This document shows positions 32,701 through 43,899 of a DNA stretch of 64,000 bases, in pieces. The stretch comes from Ascidia mentula. Lineage: Eukaryota; Chordata; Ascidiacea; Phlebobranchia; Ascidiidae. The position numbers and the translations under genes are program-made. The stretch is taken from positions 18,972,001 through 19,036,000 of the forward strand of contig OX387203.1 of assembly GCA_947561715.1 (NCBI GenBank). Reading direction: 5' to 3'. Positions within the stretch are counted from its first letter, which is position 1. Every line of letters begins with the position of its first letter. The notes under the pieces are model-generated. The model saw only the letters and a program-made list of their open reading frames with translations, had not been told where the DNA came from and did not search any database.

Positions 32701-35537
32701 TCGTTCGCAGCGGCAAAAGTGCGACTTTGATCAGCTCTATCTCAGAAACCAGTCGCAGTATCAAGCTACTTTTTTCGCCAAAAATGTTCTCAAGTTATGA
32801 ACATCTCTTTTTTTGAATATTAGCATGTTACATTTGTACGTGTCATATGCACTTTAAGATGACCAGAGATTGGTGATAATACAAGCATCAGTACTCGTTC
32901 ATTAGATTAAGACCTCAGAGGCGGGCGCAGCTTCGCTCATCCAAACGACAGAAGCCCGACTCGTATGCCATCCTGGGTTCAAATCCCGGTGAGATATCGC
33001 CACAACTCCAGTGGTTCCTACTGAAGCACCCACGCAACCAGTTGCCACATCCACCCCAAAACCAACCATGCGGACAACGGCATTACCGAAATGCGGTCTC
33101 GCAAATGGAAGAAAACATCGTACTGCCACACTACATACGCAACATCAGGCAAGCATTTTAAATGTTTATGTGGCAAAGTACATTCAAAATACCGCTGTGA
33201 CGACTGGGCTCCGGATGAAGCCCATCCCGTTGTTACAACACAAACTACCAGTGTTTATTGATTAGTTGTACATGTGGCACATGTTATATTCTAATGCCCG
33301 ATAAGAAGGTTGTGTGTAATATGGCCATAATTACAAAGCAATAATACTAAATGAATTCAATACAACCTGTTTTTAATCAGCCAATATCTTGTACTTTTTT
33401 TATAATCTTTGACAATGTCGCCTACTTCGTACACACGTGTGTGCATTTAGGACTTCCGGTCCAATCCTCTTAAACTCGGTGCCTCTACAGGGATTGGTTG
33501 TTACGACGGGGTCAACATCCCCCTCTTTTCTGACCTCACACTCTCCTTCAAAACAATATTACAAACACCTCCTACTGAAAACACATTCTTGAACTCACTT
33601 CTGCACACACACTTGAAATCTTTAAACACCTATTTCACAACTGCCCATCCATCCATATCTTATAAACCCTGGTAAAAAACACCCTCAACGCACTTCTTCT
33701 TAACTTTCCCAAAACTCCTACAACCTAACACACCCCACGCCACAGCCCTTCTGAACAACTCTATGTTGCCATACCATTAGGAAACCCGTAACTGAATCCG
33801 CAATGACCCCCGCCCATTGAACAAGATCCCCAACACCTAATCCAGTCCCTTAAACCGTCCATCAACTTAAGCTCGTAATCCAGCGGAACAGGAACAACAC
33901 CTTTCCTGAAGGCGTCCTGGGCGATGTCAAACATTCTATACATTACAATTAATTAACCTTCTCTCCACCCCATTCTTAAAATCGCAAAACTTAATCCTGT
34001 ACCATTACCTGTTTTTTTTTGTTCTTCACGTTTAAAATAACTTCCTTATTCTGGCGTCTTTTTTCCATTCTCTTTAATCTTCTCCCATATTTTTCTTTCC
34101 ATTTAATATTATGTAACATGGGTTTAATTCATATTATTGGCTCCACTTAGCTTTGCATGCAAGATAAGCCAATCCTGACAAAATTATCAACAAAAAACGT
34201 TTTACAAATTTGCCATCAATCCAAGCAACCATTTTAAGTTTCTGGTTTTACTCCCACCATTAAAAACTGTATTTTTATCACGACGGGATGCGAACCCAGG
34301 AGGGCCACGATCAGACTTTCTTCTTGGTATGGAGAGGTGGCCAACTTGTCAGCGAAAGCAATCGAGCTTTTGAATAATCGACTCACATGCGACGGGAATA
34401 TGCAAAAGGTGGTCGAATTTTGGGGAAGATTCCTGTATATTTTCGCAGAACCATGTTTGCTGCTTGAGTTCGAGTTGGGCAGAAAATCTACATGGGTTTC
34501 TGCGACGTCGCATTTAAGTTAGTTTGCGTAGTTGTGCAAAAAAAGCCATAATAATATTGGTAAGCTGCAGACAGGGTGTGTACACGCACTGTTTCGACCT
34601 GTGAGGTCTCATCAGTGCAGCTGTTGCAGTGGCACTGTGCTAGCTTTTACACTAGCAGGCACACTAGATTCCACTTTGTGGTACCTGTCCGGTCAACGTT
34701 GCTCTTTGTATTTCCGAATAATATCATATGTGTGGTAATAATGCCACGTGTTACGTAACAATGTGCTACGTGTTTGGTAACGATGTTCAATTTAAAAACA
34801 ATGTGTTAATCTGGCGAACATGAAACTTTCAGTTTTCTCGGTAAATTATGCAAAAAGATTGACGATTACGTTTATTTAAAATTTTGTAAAGTCAACGCAA
34901 ACTGTGATGCGATCGACGTGTTGGCCACCCCTGATATAAACCTTTACTTATCTTAGATTAACTCTTTGCGCCACCCACTGGTCACTTCTTTCCTGAACAA
35001 CATTGTTGTTACGTGAAAGTTTTTCGCAATCAATAATTTCATTAAAATATTAAAAACGATTCTGAACGCGTGGGTATTGAAATTGTCTTATTTGACCCAA
35101 CTTTATTACAAAATGTTCAAAATTGTTTATTTCAATTAAAGTCAAACCCTGATAACATCATCTATTGGTTGGTCAACACTAATACAACGAATGTAAGGAA
35201 CATATTTAAGTGCTTTCACCTTATGTAAGGACTGGTGAGGTTTTCAGGATAAGTGGGAAAGTTGGCCGGTTTCTCATCACTTCCGTCCCTGCAATCGGAA
35301 ATATCATCACAAAACCACTCAGCCACCACCTTCTCCAAATCATTGCAAGTGAACTCTGCAAAAAACACATGAACGTAAATCGATTTGAAATCCATCAACA
35401 TCTGTAAAACTAACCAATATGTTAAATTAATTGAGAGTTGATGATTTGTAACAAAATACTTACTTTCGTCCCGTTTATACCGTGCTGAAGCAATTGTGAT
35501 GAAGGAGAGCAGGATTCCAACCACCTTCAACCAATAC
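21743..35537 (-). CDS. LDLa-module rhodopsin-type GPCR (GRL101/relaxin-receptor-like), 14 exons placed
   Basis: Exons by coordinates, minus strand: 35537-35464 (signal-peptide core WLKVVGILLSFITIASA), 35355-35220 (LDLa), 31113-30793, 30524-30342, 30284-29910, 29733-29563, 28055-27983, 25038-24754, 24535-24404, 23723-23559, 23485-23189, 22816-22636, 22598-22391 and 22330-21743. All junction phases agree, and all but one intron have GT-AG ends. The product has about nine extracellular LDLa modules (for example VCDGFIDCKDESDE, INCDDQSDEINC, GDCSDWSDEC), then seven helices. Motifs such as NLSVSDLLMGVYLI, LSSETSVF and the helix-7 NPLIY are typical of LDLa-bearing leucine-rich-repeat or GRL101-type receptors; no leucine-rich repeats are seen here. 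It acts at the cell surface; the ligand is unknown. The start codon is not found in the first exon placed, so an upstream exon, or a start supplied by trans-splicing, is needed. Further exons in the 31.1-35.2 kb intron cannot be excluded. Confidence 0.85.
25346..26319. mobile_element. Non-autonomous DNA transposon with GGGGAGACCGGGGA ends
   Basis: Flanked by TA at 25,344-25,345 and 26,320-26,321. Left end ggggagaccggggatacctc; the right end read inverted is ggggagaccggggaatgctc. Variants of the terminal motif (ggggatac-tcggaca) recur at about 25,370, 25,708, 26,085 and 26,115. It lies in a receptor intron. A short plus-strand open stretch from MAKNREKATIFEFYEKLSVI (about 25,722) is the only coding-like part. 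The TA target and ends suggest the Tc1/mariner-pogo group, but no transposase is recognised. Confidence 0.75.
26433..26801 (+). repeat. Imperfect tandem duplication
   Basis: The stretch ttaatttcatgaaaaaccgt...gagagactttag (26,433-26,551) recurs at 26,573-26,801, with about 100 extra bases in the middle of the second copy. Shared blocks include actgagtatatgcacgtttt and ttagcctgttcattaaag. No gene. Confidence 0.65.
26802..27980. other. Receptor intron, no feature recognised
   Basis: AT-rich intronic sequence between the exons at 25,038 and 28,055. Plus-strand ORFs here (26,798-27,040, 27,146-27,418 and 27,728-27,910) lack any recognisable motif. Confidence 0.45.
28588..29358. mobile_element. 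Non-autonomous DNA transposon with AAGGCCCGTTTACAC ends
   Basis: Inverted ends aaggcccgtttacac (left) and the same read from the right end, flanked by TA (28,586-28,587 and 29,359-29,360). It lies in the receptor intron between the exons at 28,055 and 29,563. The subterminal parts are rich in tgtgctg/tgtgcc words on both ends. No transposase coding is seen. Family uncertain. Confidence 0.65.
29057..29135 (+). repeat. Three-copy 25-bp tandem repeat
   Basis: tgccttaagtatgtaacaca followed by gcaca is repeated three times with a period of 25, inside the transposon at 28,588-29,358. Confidence 0.7.
29563..31113 (-). CDS. Duplicated two-exon LDLa cassette of the receptor
   Basis: Exon pair A'/B' (31113-30793 and 30524-30342) and pair A/B (30284-29910 and 29733-29563) are duplicates. 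A and A' share a nearly identical stretch from HFQ...RSTVCD through NDCPAFQHWNNGHGFKCVRN to DDKSDLCYTSENG. B and B' share CFQC-ND-MIISRS-VCDD and a C-PD-SDEC end. The 5' parts of A and A' differ: A begins SKPRCNCFDNNGVCYN, A' begins CDNKFDFSNSNKVCAL. Every pair begins and ends in phase 2, so either pair could be included or skipped without a frame change. Confidence 0.85.
31114..33740. other. Large receptor intron with SINE remnant
   Basis: Between receptor exons at 31,113 and 35,220. At about 31,420 there is a piece (aggtctcatcagtgcagct) of a short interspersed repeat also found at 34,605 and 59,500. At 32,955-32,990 there is a tRNA-like B box (gggttcaaatcccgg), probably a SINE. A plus-strand Thr/Pro-rich frame (33,011-33,265) follows it but has no exon support. 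Confidence 0.45.
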
Positions 35538-36107
35538 CTGATAAAAACACAAAGAGTTTATATCTTGCAATGATATATTTCTCTAATTCAGGGGAATGAC
35601 GTCATCAATGATTTCAGTGGAACACCAAATTGTTGGAAGTACTGCGGCATTGTACTTAACCAGCAACAGGCTCGCGCAATTACATTCTTCTTTTTACAAA
35701 ACGAATCTTATTTTTTCACAACAATGGAACATTCAAACTGGTGATAGTGGATAATTATTTTCACAAAGTATATTTCATAAAATATATATTTTCTGCGGAG
35801 CACTGGTGTTGAAAATCACTGATTTAAGTTAACTGGTAACCTCCAAAATGGCTTTTTATATAAACTGTCGTTACTTCTTTCTTTTTTGTTTTTTTCTCAT
35901 CCGCTTGTTGCTCAAACGCTCAGAATAAATATTCAGTAGTTTTCGCCAAATCTTGACAGCTCACCGAACCATTCATATTTTTTATGAAACATAAATTAAA
36001 AGGATTTTATTGTCATTTTTGATAAAACAAAAGTTTATTCACCACACTGGTTTAACCATATGTCTAATATAAATACTTTAAACCACGTTTAGTTTACACA
36101 TAAAAAG
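33748..36107. repeat. Third, diverged copy of the 4,090-bp unit, without the transposon
   Basis: Homologous to 1-4197 at lower identity. It carries the receptor's signal-peptide and LDLa exons, shows the empty TA target (34,261-34,262) of the THAP transposon, and has private insertions: a short interspersed repeat at about 34,545-34,710 and a segment at about 35,621-35,825 beginning aacaccaaatt and ending ctggtgttg. It continues past 36,107 exactly as unit 2 does past 8287. Confidence 0.8.
34545..34710. repeat. Short interspersed repeat (aggtctcatcagtgcagctg)
   Basis: Absent from the matching place in the tandem units (about 2785). A close relative lies at 59,468-59,600 in the troponin I intron, sharing tgtttcgac-tg-aaggtctcat, tggcactgtgctagctt and ccactttgtggtacct; a fragment is at 31,420. 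No A/B boxes are obvious; type unknown. Confidence 0.55.
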
Positions 36108-36195
36108 GCTTGACAAATATTGTAAGCAACCGCTTATGACCAGATGTCAGATTGTGACCTGGCATAATTTTTGCGAGATATGAACGGACCAAAAT

Positions 36196-37293
36196 TTTAT
36201 CCAAATAATTAATGTTCGTAGTACCCATTGGATAACAGTTTCAAATATTTTCTCTTTAAATAACCATACAGTTCAAGTATATGACAGTCAGCCGGACAAG
36301 TATAAATCGGATGAAAAATTCGACATTTCTAAGTTGCTAAATTTATCTAATGCCAAATACATAAGTCTGGAAGTCCCAAATGTACAAAAGCAATTTGGTT
36401 CAGGCAACTGTGGGGTGTACGCCATTGCGTTTGCGGTCGCTTTATGTTATAATCACCATCCAGAACATCTAAATTTTAACGAGCCATTGCTGCGAACTGA
36501 TATAGAAAAAATGTTGCGCAATAAAGAATTTGAGTCTCTTTTTAAGATGAAGAAGCTTATCGTAAACAGAAAAAAGAACAGCGAGACGGTTGCGATTCAT
36601 TGTAATTGTAGACTTGCAGAAAATATGCAACAATATTTTATTGAATGTAGTAAGTGTAAGGAATGGTTTCATCCGGAATGTTTAGAGCGCCCCATACCGG
36701 ATGAAGCTAAAATCGAGGACGTGCCTTGGTTTTGCGGAAAATGTTAACGTATCTAGCGGGATATTGTAGTATAAGCTAAGTATAGGCTTGTCAATGTAAC
36801 AAATGTGTAACATATTTTTTAAGTATTTTTCAGGTTGGTCGCTGGGTTGTTTGTGGCCTATTTGGCTTAAACACCAAGTCATCTGTGTACCTCCTCGTGG
36901 TGCGACTGGAAGCAGCTTCGGCTGACCAAACACAGAGGCGATTTTTGAAAATATGGGGGTTATGGTTAATATTCTTCAAATTTGAGAGAGCGCGCGTTTT
37001 TTCTCGCGAAAAACTTTACTATTTTTAGATAGTACAGACACCAAAGAATATCTACCCTTAAGGATTCCAGCGGGAATCGATGTTCACTCATGGTTATGAC
37101 ATAGCAAACATATCATATTCATATTCGAAAATTAATGCTAATTTTTTTTGATTTTTCATTTGTTGGAAAGTTCAGCCTGTGATCTATCTTTGTGCGAAAA
37201 AAGTAAGTCGCTGGCTTTTAAGATGGCAGAGTTACACGCGGCCAAAATTTTGTTAACTGGCGATTTTTTTTTGTCAACTAACATCCCTCTGGT
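36196..37293 (+). mobile_element. 3' fragment of a DDE/Ulp1-PHD DNA transposon
   Basis: It interrupts the match between 36,108-36,195 and 8288-8345, which resumes at about 37,300, so it is an insertion into the duplicated block. It holds the Ulp1-PHD coding end (36,271-36,747). About 100 bp at its right end (37,180-37,293) is the inverted counterpart of the left end of the element at 42,322 (shared: ttgacaaaaaaaatcgccag and gacttacttttttcgc). It is thus the 3' part of the same family; its 5' part is missing. Confidence 0.65.
36271..36747 (+). CDS. Ulp1-like cysteine protease C-terminus fused to a PHD finger (transposon-borne)
   Basis: Reads VQVYDSQPDKYKSDEKF, then NVQKQFGSGNCGVYAIAFAV, then a PHD finger (HCNCRL...ECSKCKEWFHPECL...VPWFCGKC) and a stop. 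The YDS aspartate, the Q of QFGSGNC and the nucleophile C fit C48 (Ulp1/SENP) proteases; the catalytic histidine lies upstream of the fragment. The PHD finger keeps its C4-H-C3 ligands. C48-like proteases are known in several large DNA transposons (for example KDZ elements). The frame is open to the end, but the 5' part is missing, so this is a fragment of a longer protein. Confidence 0.65.
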   Translation, partial: VQVYDSQPDKYKSDEKFDISKLLNLSNAKYISLEVPNVQKQFGSGNCGVYAIAFAVALCYNHHPEHLNFNEPLLRTDIEKMLRNKEFESLFKMKKLIVNRKKNSETVAIHCNCRLAENMQQYFIECSKCKEWFHPECLERPIPDEAKIEDVPWFCGKC

Positions 37294-39302
37294 TATAATT
37301 TTGGCGCGATATGAACGGAACGAAATTTCGTCCCGTACTCACAATACAACTGGCGAAGCGTGAGACACCGGGCAAGTTTATGAAACAAATTGAATATTCA
37401 CTTTGATTCACGTACTAGGCCGAGTTTAACCTAACTCAACAAACCCAAGTCCCAGCCATGACAAGACTCTGCAGAGAAATAACAACATTAAATAGTTAAA
37501 AATTTCCCCGCTTGGTTTCACCAGGAAGAATATTTATTTTCATTATTATTTCTCCGGGAAAAATGTGGCTATTTATTAACTTGGAGATAATTTAAATAGC
37601 TCACAAACCTTGCTCCCATTTTTGGTGTGGATTCAACCCGACAGAACCTGCACTGATCCGTCTTAAATCCACCCTCTGATCAACCAACGACTTCTGCAAA
37701 GCCAACGACATTATGATATAATGTTTGTTGACATAGATTTATTGCAGCCAAACTACCCATACCTGTACAAGATTGGAAAGTTTGTTTGCAAATAAGCTGG
37801 CCTAAATCACAGTAAACTCTGCAACAAAAATATTTGCAGATGTTTTATAGAAACGGAAATCAAAATGAATATATTTATTTCACTGAAGAGAGAAGCCTAG
37901 TTTATATTTAAGCAACCTTTCTACTTCATATAGGTTTAAACCCGCACCCTAGGCGGCAATTCTGTGAGTAAACTTAAACGTTTTAAACCCCGAAGAAATA
38001 ATTTCATTTTGACTCTCAGCTTCATAAAGTACAACTGGAAGTCGACTCGCTTGAGGGCGCACTTTTTGGTTAAACATATTGGAACTTTTTGTTTTGAGTA
38101 CGAACAACGGTTGTTGAAATTTTACGCTTTCTTCCTTTGTATTCTGACATTTAAAACTGACAGTTTCAAATCCAATGTCTTTCACACGTCTCAAAGACAT
38201 CCTGTGAAACAAACGTCATTGTGTGAAATTAAAAAATCCAAATTATGACAAACGTTGAAAAGGATTTCCTCGATTCATGCAGTCTACCATTGCACTCGTT
38301 TGTTCCGGGGTTGTAATACTGATGTGTTGAGACGCACGCAAGCACCATTTGTGTTCCTACAAACACTTCGTGAAGATTAGTAATAAGAACAATGCTTATC
38401 ATAATTAACTGGCTCGTACACGCCAAGTCCTTACGGAAAAAACTGCAGCTCTTCTGCTTTCTAATGAAATTCAAACTTATATCCTTGAGGTGGAATGTCA
38501 AACTAAATGGTGGTACAACAAGAATTTCTTACGTTTAGCGAACGATGCAAAAGTACTGCCCGGAAAGGCAATTTAACTTAGCCTATGTGCATTTGGCCCG
38601 GCAGCGTTGTGTCGAAGCCTTGACCCATTACCCACCCATTGAACAGGGTTGACTAATAGAAGGTATGCAGTCATTTTGGTCTTTGTGACTAAATTCGGTA
38701 TCATTACACATTTTTGCAGCAACTCTCATTGATCAGTTAGGTTGTAATCGTACAAGATATTGTGTATATTTGATTAAATAAATCTCTTTTGCAGTCAACG
38801 GACGTTTGTTTAAATCAACGCAGGCTAAACACGATCCAATGCAAACTATTTGACATCTATAGAATTCCTCCCATCCCTGGAAAAACAAAACGTGGATGTG
38901 CAAAATGAATATATTTATCCACTATAACATCCCAACCCCCTTATACCGCACTCAAATGCTCCGGTGTTATGACATTTAATACACTAAGACGAAACAAGCA
39001 ATAACTTAAAACATATCTGTTTTTTCCAACTAATTTTAAAAAAAAGGCAATGATAATTATGCGTGGGGATTTCTATGGTCAACTCACCATCAAATTTCCT
39101 CGGTTTTGACGAAATAAAATCCTTTCACCGCCCTGCGACAATTTCGGTTTAAAAGTCAAAATAGCAGATAATATTATAAAAGTTAATAAAGAATATTCAC
39201 TGGACAGGCAAATTGGTTTGTGGTGGCGCGGATTAAATGTGAATGCTGTAAAATAACTATGTTGACTTCTTTCGTTTCGAAACATGCATCGTATAAAGTT
39301 TG

Positions 39303-40388
39303 GGCAGTATAAAATTTCAACCCAGGGGAAGATTTTACCCTGCTTCCCGCAGATTTTTATTTTAACACTCGGTCTCCTTCTTCAACAGCGTGACAATGAC
39401 TTCCTGCTCAGCCATCAAATAATTCCATAATCATGATGTTGCAACCATGGTTGCAATTTGATTGACAGCTTCTTGCTCCGCGCTTCTCGCGTGTCAATAA
39501 ATTATTGACACGTTGTCTTGGAATTTTTATTTATTCGCATACATCGAACGGGAAAACACAGCCATATTACCGTCCAGTCATCGACGTTTTGTGTGTATAT
39601 TGCCCATAACCCAACAAAGGAACAGAAGGTGATTAACAAAGATATATATGCATTTTTTGGTCGTTGTGGGACTGAACTTGGAGCTAAAATTCATGCTTAT
39701 TTCCCTACGGTTCAATTAGACTTGTTCCGTAAATGGTTTCATGAATCCATGACATTTTATGTTTCAAGTTTGTTGTTCATTGGCGTAGTTAACGTGCAAA
39801 ATAAAAGTGGTTTCATTTGCGAGCATTTCGTGATGATTTCATGATTCAGTTACATGACTTGATTCACTCACATGATTCAGTTAAAATGTAATCGTGCGGG
39901 ATATTGTGTATATTTGACTAAATAAATCCCTTTCAATATTAATGGACATATGTTTAACTCAATGCACGCTGATAAAACATGGAAATTATTTGACGGCGAT
40001 CAAATGTATGCCATATTTTGCACCCATTTTATTGGTCACGTTTAAAAAACGTCCTGGTATAAAAACGTCGTTGTGTCAAACGAATGCATATATGTGGAAG
40101 CGACATAGGAGTTAACTGTGCTGGTGGCCGAACAAGAATATTAAACACGCCCGGTTTCTGACTACAAATACTAAGTTGATTTTTACTTTGCAAATGAAAG
40201 CAAAGTCTGACAAATCATCATCGAGCAGCCATTGTCAAAATGGTACTAAAGTTTCTGTTGTATGTTTGTTTAGCATCTGTTCAAAACGATATAAGTTTGT
40301 TGGGTGCTCGGACTTTTAACAATTTGAACCAATTGTTTAATGACGGGGTCGCTTTATTTCAGAAAAACCGCACGAACAACGGTTGTTG
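39303..40388. repeat. 1.05-kb dispersed unit, copy 2
   Basis: Starts gggcagtataaaatttcaac and ends at acgaacaacggttgttgaac. Closest in order and flanks to the copy at 9412. Confidence 0.6.
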
Positions 40389-40554
40389 AACTTAAAAGAA
40401 CGCAATGTTGCACGGTTATAATTGAAAAACCAGACAAATCCAAATATATAACAGTAGGCCCTGATAAGTTATAAAATGTCCCTTACACCGTTATCTGTAG
40501 GTATAGCAAAAAAAACGTATTTAACTGACAGGAATCAGCCTTTGCAGGTCGGTA

Positions 40555-41665
40555 TGGGCAGTGTATAATTTCAACGTTGGGGAAGATCTTACCTTGCTTC
40601 CCGCAGATTTTTATTTTAACGCTCAGTGTTCCTCTTCAACAGCGTGACAATGACTTCCTGCTCAGCATTGAAATATTTCCACAATCATTACGTTGCAACC
40701 ATGGTTGCAAGTTGATTGACAGCTTCTTGCTCTGCGCTTCTAGCGTGTTAATAAATTATTAACACGTTGTCTTGGAATTGTTATTTATTCGCATACATCG
40801 AATGGTAAAACACAGCCTTATTACCGCCCAGTCATCGACATGTTGTGTGTATATTGTCCACATCCTAACAAACGAACAGAAGGCAATAAACAAAGATATA
40901 CATGCATTTTTGGCTCTTGTGGGACTGAACTTGGTGTTAGAATTCATGTTTATTTCCCTACGGTTTAAACCTGGATTTTGCCGCGACAATCAGACTTATT
41001 CCGTAAATGGTTTCATGGACCCATGACAATTTCTGTTTCATATTTGTTGTTCATTGGCGTAGTTAACGTGAAAATTAAAACTGATTTCATTTGTAAGTGT
41101 TTCGTGATGATTTCATGATTCATTTACATGACTTGATTCACTTACATGATTCAGTTAAAATGTAATCGTACAGGATATTGTGTATGTTTGACTAAATATA
41201 TCGCTTTCAATATCAATGGACATATGTTTAACTCAACGTATGCTGATAAACAGCATCCAAATTATTTGACGGCGATCAAATGTATGCCATATTTTGCACC
41301 CATTTTACTGGTCACGCTTGAAAAACGTCCTGGTATAATAACGTCGTTGTGTCAAACGAATGCATATATGTGGAAGCGACATAGGAGTTAACTGTGCTGG
41401 TGAACGAACAAGAATATTAAACACGCCCGGTTTCTTACTACAAATACAAAGTTGATTTTTACTTTGCAAATGGAAGCAAAGTCTGACAAATCATTATCGA
41501 GCAGCCATTGTCAAAAATGTACAAAAGTTTCTGTTATATGTTTGTTTAGTGTCTCTTCAAAACAATATAAGTTTGTTGGGTGCCCGGACTTTGCACAATT
41601 TTACCTGCTTTATACTTAGGCGGTCGCTTTATTGCAAAAAAAAAAAACGCACAAACAACGGTTTT
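40555..41665. repeat. 1.05-kb dispersed unit, copy 3
   Basis: Starts gggcagtgtataatttcaac and ends near caaacaacggttttttttt, with the end motif degraded. It shares the variant ctcagtgttcctcttcaaca with the copy at 49,138, unlike copies 1 and 2. Confidence 0.6.
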
Positions 41666-42431
41666 TTTTTGAACCTAATCAAAAATCATTATCGAGCAGT
41701 CATTGCTACAGAACTTATTAATGTAGAACAAATGTTGCCGTGCATTTCGTCATCGATGTTTTATGAACGAACAACTCCTGGGTGTCCATCAAGACATGAG
41801 TTGTTTTTCAGATGAATAATACGTTTCAAGTTTATTAATGTTTCAAAGCAGTGTTCTTGATGTAAACACTTAAAAAACTTGGACGTAAGGCATAGGAATG
41901 TTACTAAAGGGAGGCGTGATAGAAATTTGTACAGAACTTATTAATGTAGAGCAAATATTGCCGTACATTTTGCCATTTATGTTTTGTGATCGCACAACTC
42001 CTGGGTTTCCATCAAAAAACAGAAATCTGTGAAGCAAACTTTGGTAAAAACTGACATACAGTGATCTCTAAATTTTTCATGATATATTAACAGACGATCA
42101 TTTTTAAAATATTCAACAACAACTGCCGTCAAACCGCGGCAAAATGTCGAATCTGACAAAGAACAATTGCTTGAAATCCAGATGTCATAATTAGTCTTGT
42201 TTCATTCACGCTTGTACTGCAATACATACTGTAACCACGTACACTGCGCGGGAACAACCAAAGATCCCCGACATGAGGGTTTCGCACTTCACCAAAACTC
42301 CCACTTAGCAACATTAAAAGATTTACCAGATGTTGGTTGACAAAAAAAATCGCCAGTTGACAAAAGTTTGAACGCGCGTGACTCGACCGCTTTACGAGGT
42401 AACGACTTACTTTTTTCGCAACCGGCAGCGT

Positions 42432-42987
42432 GATTAAAAACCGAGGTAACGATGCGCATTTTTGCGTTTACGAAATAGTTGTTAGAAACCCCAACAAAGG
42501 AGAAGCGCCGTTGGCTGTCGCAACGTATGTGACAAACCGCCATAACATCGCATCTATTTAACAATTTTTAAAACTCTTCAAAATCGACGAAAATAAATAC
42601 ATCAGTGAAACGAACGTTAAACTTATAATGTGTGAAAGTTCAATAGCGCTTATTCGTTCAATTTTAGTCGAGTATATGGTTGAGGATTTCCACGCTTATA
42701 TAGAACGATGTTACGCGGTCGTATCGGGAGAAGCAAGTGACAGGCAGTTAAATCAGAAGCCGTTCCTACATTTATGTAATAGTCACATAATGAAAAACTT
42801 GAAACAATTATGCGGATTAGTCAAAAAGCGTCGCGCCGAATCGATGTTTATTGTTGGTTTGTTAGTAGCCGCAGAGGGTATGAAGGAAATTGAAGAAATT
42901 TTGTTCCACGTCGATTATTCGAAACTTGTTGAATGTTTGTACCCAGCTAAAGGTAAGAACTCTTTTTCGAGCATTGTTTATTGTTAA
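42432..42987 (+). pseudogene. Middle part of a DDE-like transposase (deleted copy)
   Basis: Reads FCVYEIVVRNPNKGEAPLAV, a stop after HNIASI, then MCESSIALIRSILVEYMVED, LHLCNSHIMKNLKQLCGLVK and FHVDYSKLVECLYPAK, with a GTAAGA donor-like site. The pattern of an acidic strand, an EIVVRNP-type strand and a C-x-S-H-I-M-K stretch resembles transposases of the MULE/KDZ type; exact family unknown. The N-terminal part with DATG is missing here but present at 44,241. Confidence 0.5.
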
Positions 42988-43022
42988 TGTGTATAAATTT
43001 AACTTCTTTCACTTTATTTGCA

Positions 43023-43800
43023 GCCATCAAGAGCGGAGAAGTACGGCCTTGGGATATCTGGGAAGCAAACAATGTGGCGGGTTCCCGTCAAAAGCAGCCA
43101 GAAACGGTTGCTGTGCATTTCGACAGAAGGGTAAAACCATGAGAGGTTCTTTTGATTTTGCAGCTTTAAGCATGCCTGGTGGTACCACCTGGCATGCAAT
43201 ACAGGAACTTTCTTCCGCTACCATCGTTGAAGACATCAAAGTTGTGGTCATAGGGTTTGGCACCAATGATGTTCTCGCAATGAAAGGTGACAACCCTATG
43301 AATGGTGGCATTAGCGGAATTGTTGGCCGCATGAAAGCTCTTGTCCGATTGGTACAGACTCTATACCCATTTGCCAAGGTATTAAGAAATACTATACATT
43401 ACTATGAGTTCGTTGGCTATCCAGGATTTTCCCGAATTAAAATGCGGGAACAAAGATGAACTCGAGTCCACTGTCGGTGAGTACGAATGTTTTTACCAAC
43501 AAAATTATTAAATTAACAACAATATTTTTAACTAGAAATTCATTGAACAAATGGAACTGGTGAAAACAAGACCAACATTTCTTGATGTTGTTCAGGAAAG
43601 GGCACATCAGTTAAAACATTACTCTATTATATATATAACTCGCTGTATGTTAGTATAATTTGTTGCCAAACTTGTATTTGCTAGGTTGACAAACCGTCAT
43701 ATGTACGGTAAGCCCCAGTACAGCGATCGGTTCCATAGTACGATTGGCTCCAGAGGCCTTCCCAAATATGGGGAGGGGGGTTGTACTGGATTCCAACCAA
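43023..43800 (+). CDS. SGNH-hydrolase-like ORF, multi-exon (transposon-associated)
   Basis: A plus-strand frame reads FDFAALSMPGGTTWHAIQEL, then VVVIGFGTNDVLAMKGDN with the G-x-N-D block, then MKALVRLVQTLYPFAK. After GT-AG-like breaks come DFPELKCGNKDELESTV, KFIEQMELVKTRPTFLDVV and finally YSDRFHSTIGSRGLPKYGEG with the D-x-x-H block. These are the late catalytic blocks of SGNH/GDSL esterase folds. The first block (G-D-S) is not clear; ALGYLGSKQ may be its place. Exon phases do not all agree, so the model is incomplete and may be broken. SGNH domains are known in ORF1 of CR1/L2 LINEs; the presence of introns here argues for another origin. Confidence 0.45.
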
Positions 43801-43899
43801 CAAGACCTGCGGTCGTCCACCAAACTGCACACCAGACCACAACGGAAAGTGACGGAAGCATCGGAGTCCGGATGGATGGTTGTAACAAGACTCGAGTAG

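Larger units (their letters stand above)
37300..42320. repeat. Segmental duplication block C', related to 8,345-11,760
   Basis: Follows the order of block C: orphan exon copy (about 37,610-37,765, with a stop), open-segment copy (37,949-38,501), then two copies of the 1.05-kb unit (39,303-40,388 and 40,555-41,665), then the stretch shared with 11,560 and 50,745. The extra unit copy means an internal duplication after the block was copied. No intact gene recognised. Confidence 0.65.

Noticed and set aside
33011-33265. Thr/Pro-rich plus-strand ORF
   Set aside because: Follows a SINE-like B box in a receptor intron; no acceptor, donor or homologous neighbour supports an exon.
40759-40989. Minus-strand ORF repeated at 49,359-49,589
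   Set aside because: Part of the 1.05-kb unit; not open in the copies at 9412 and 39,303, and no start or splice context.
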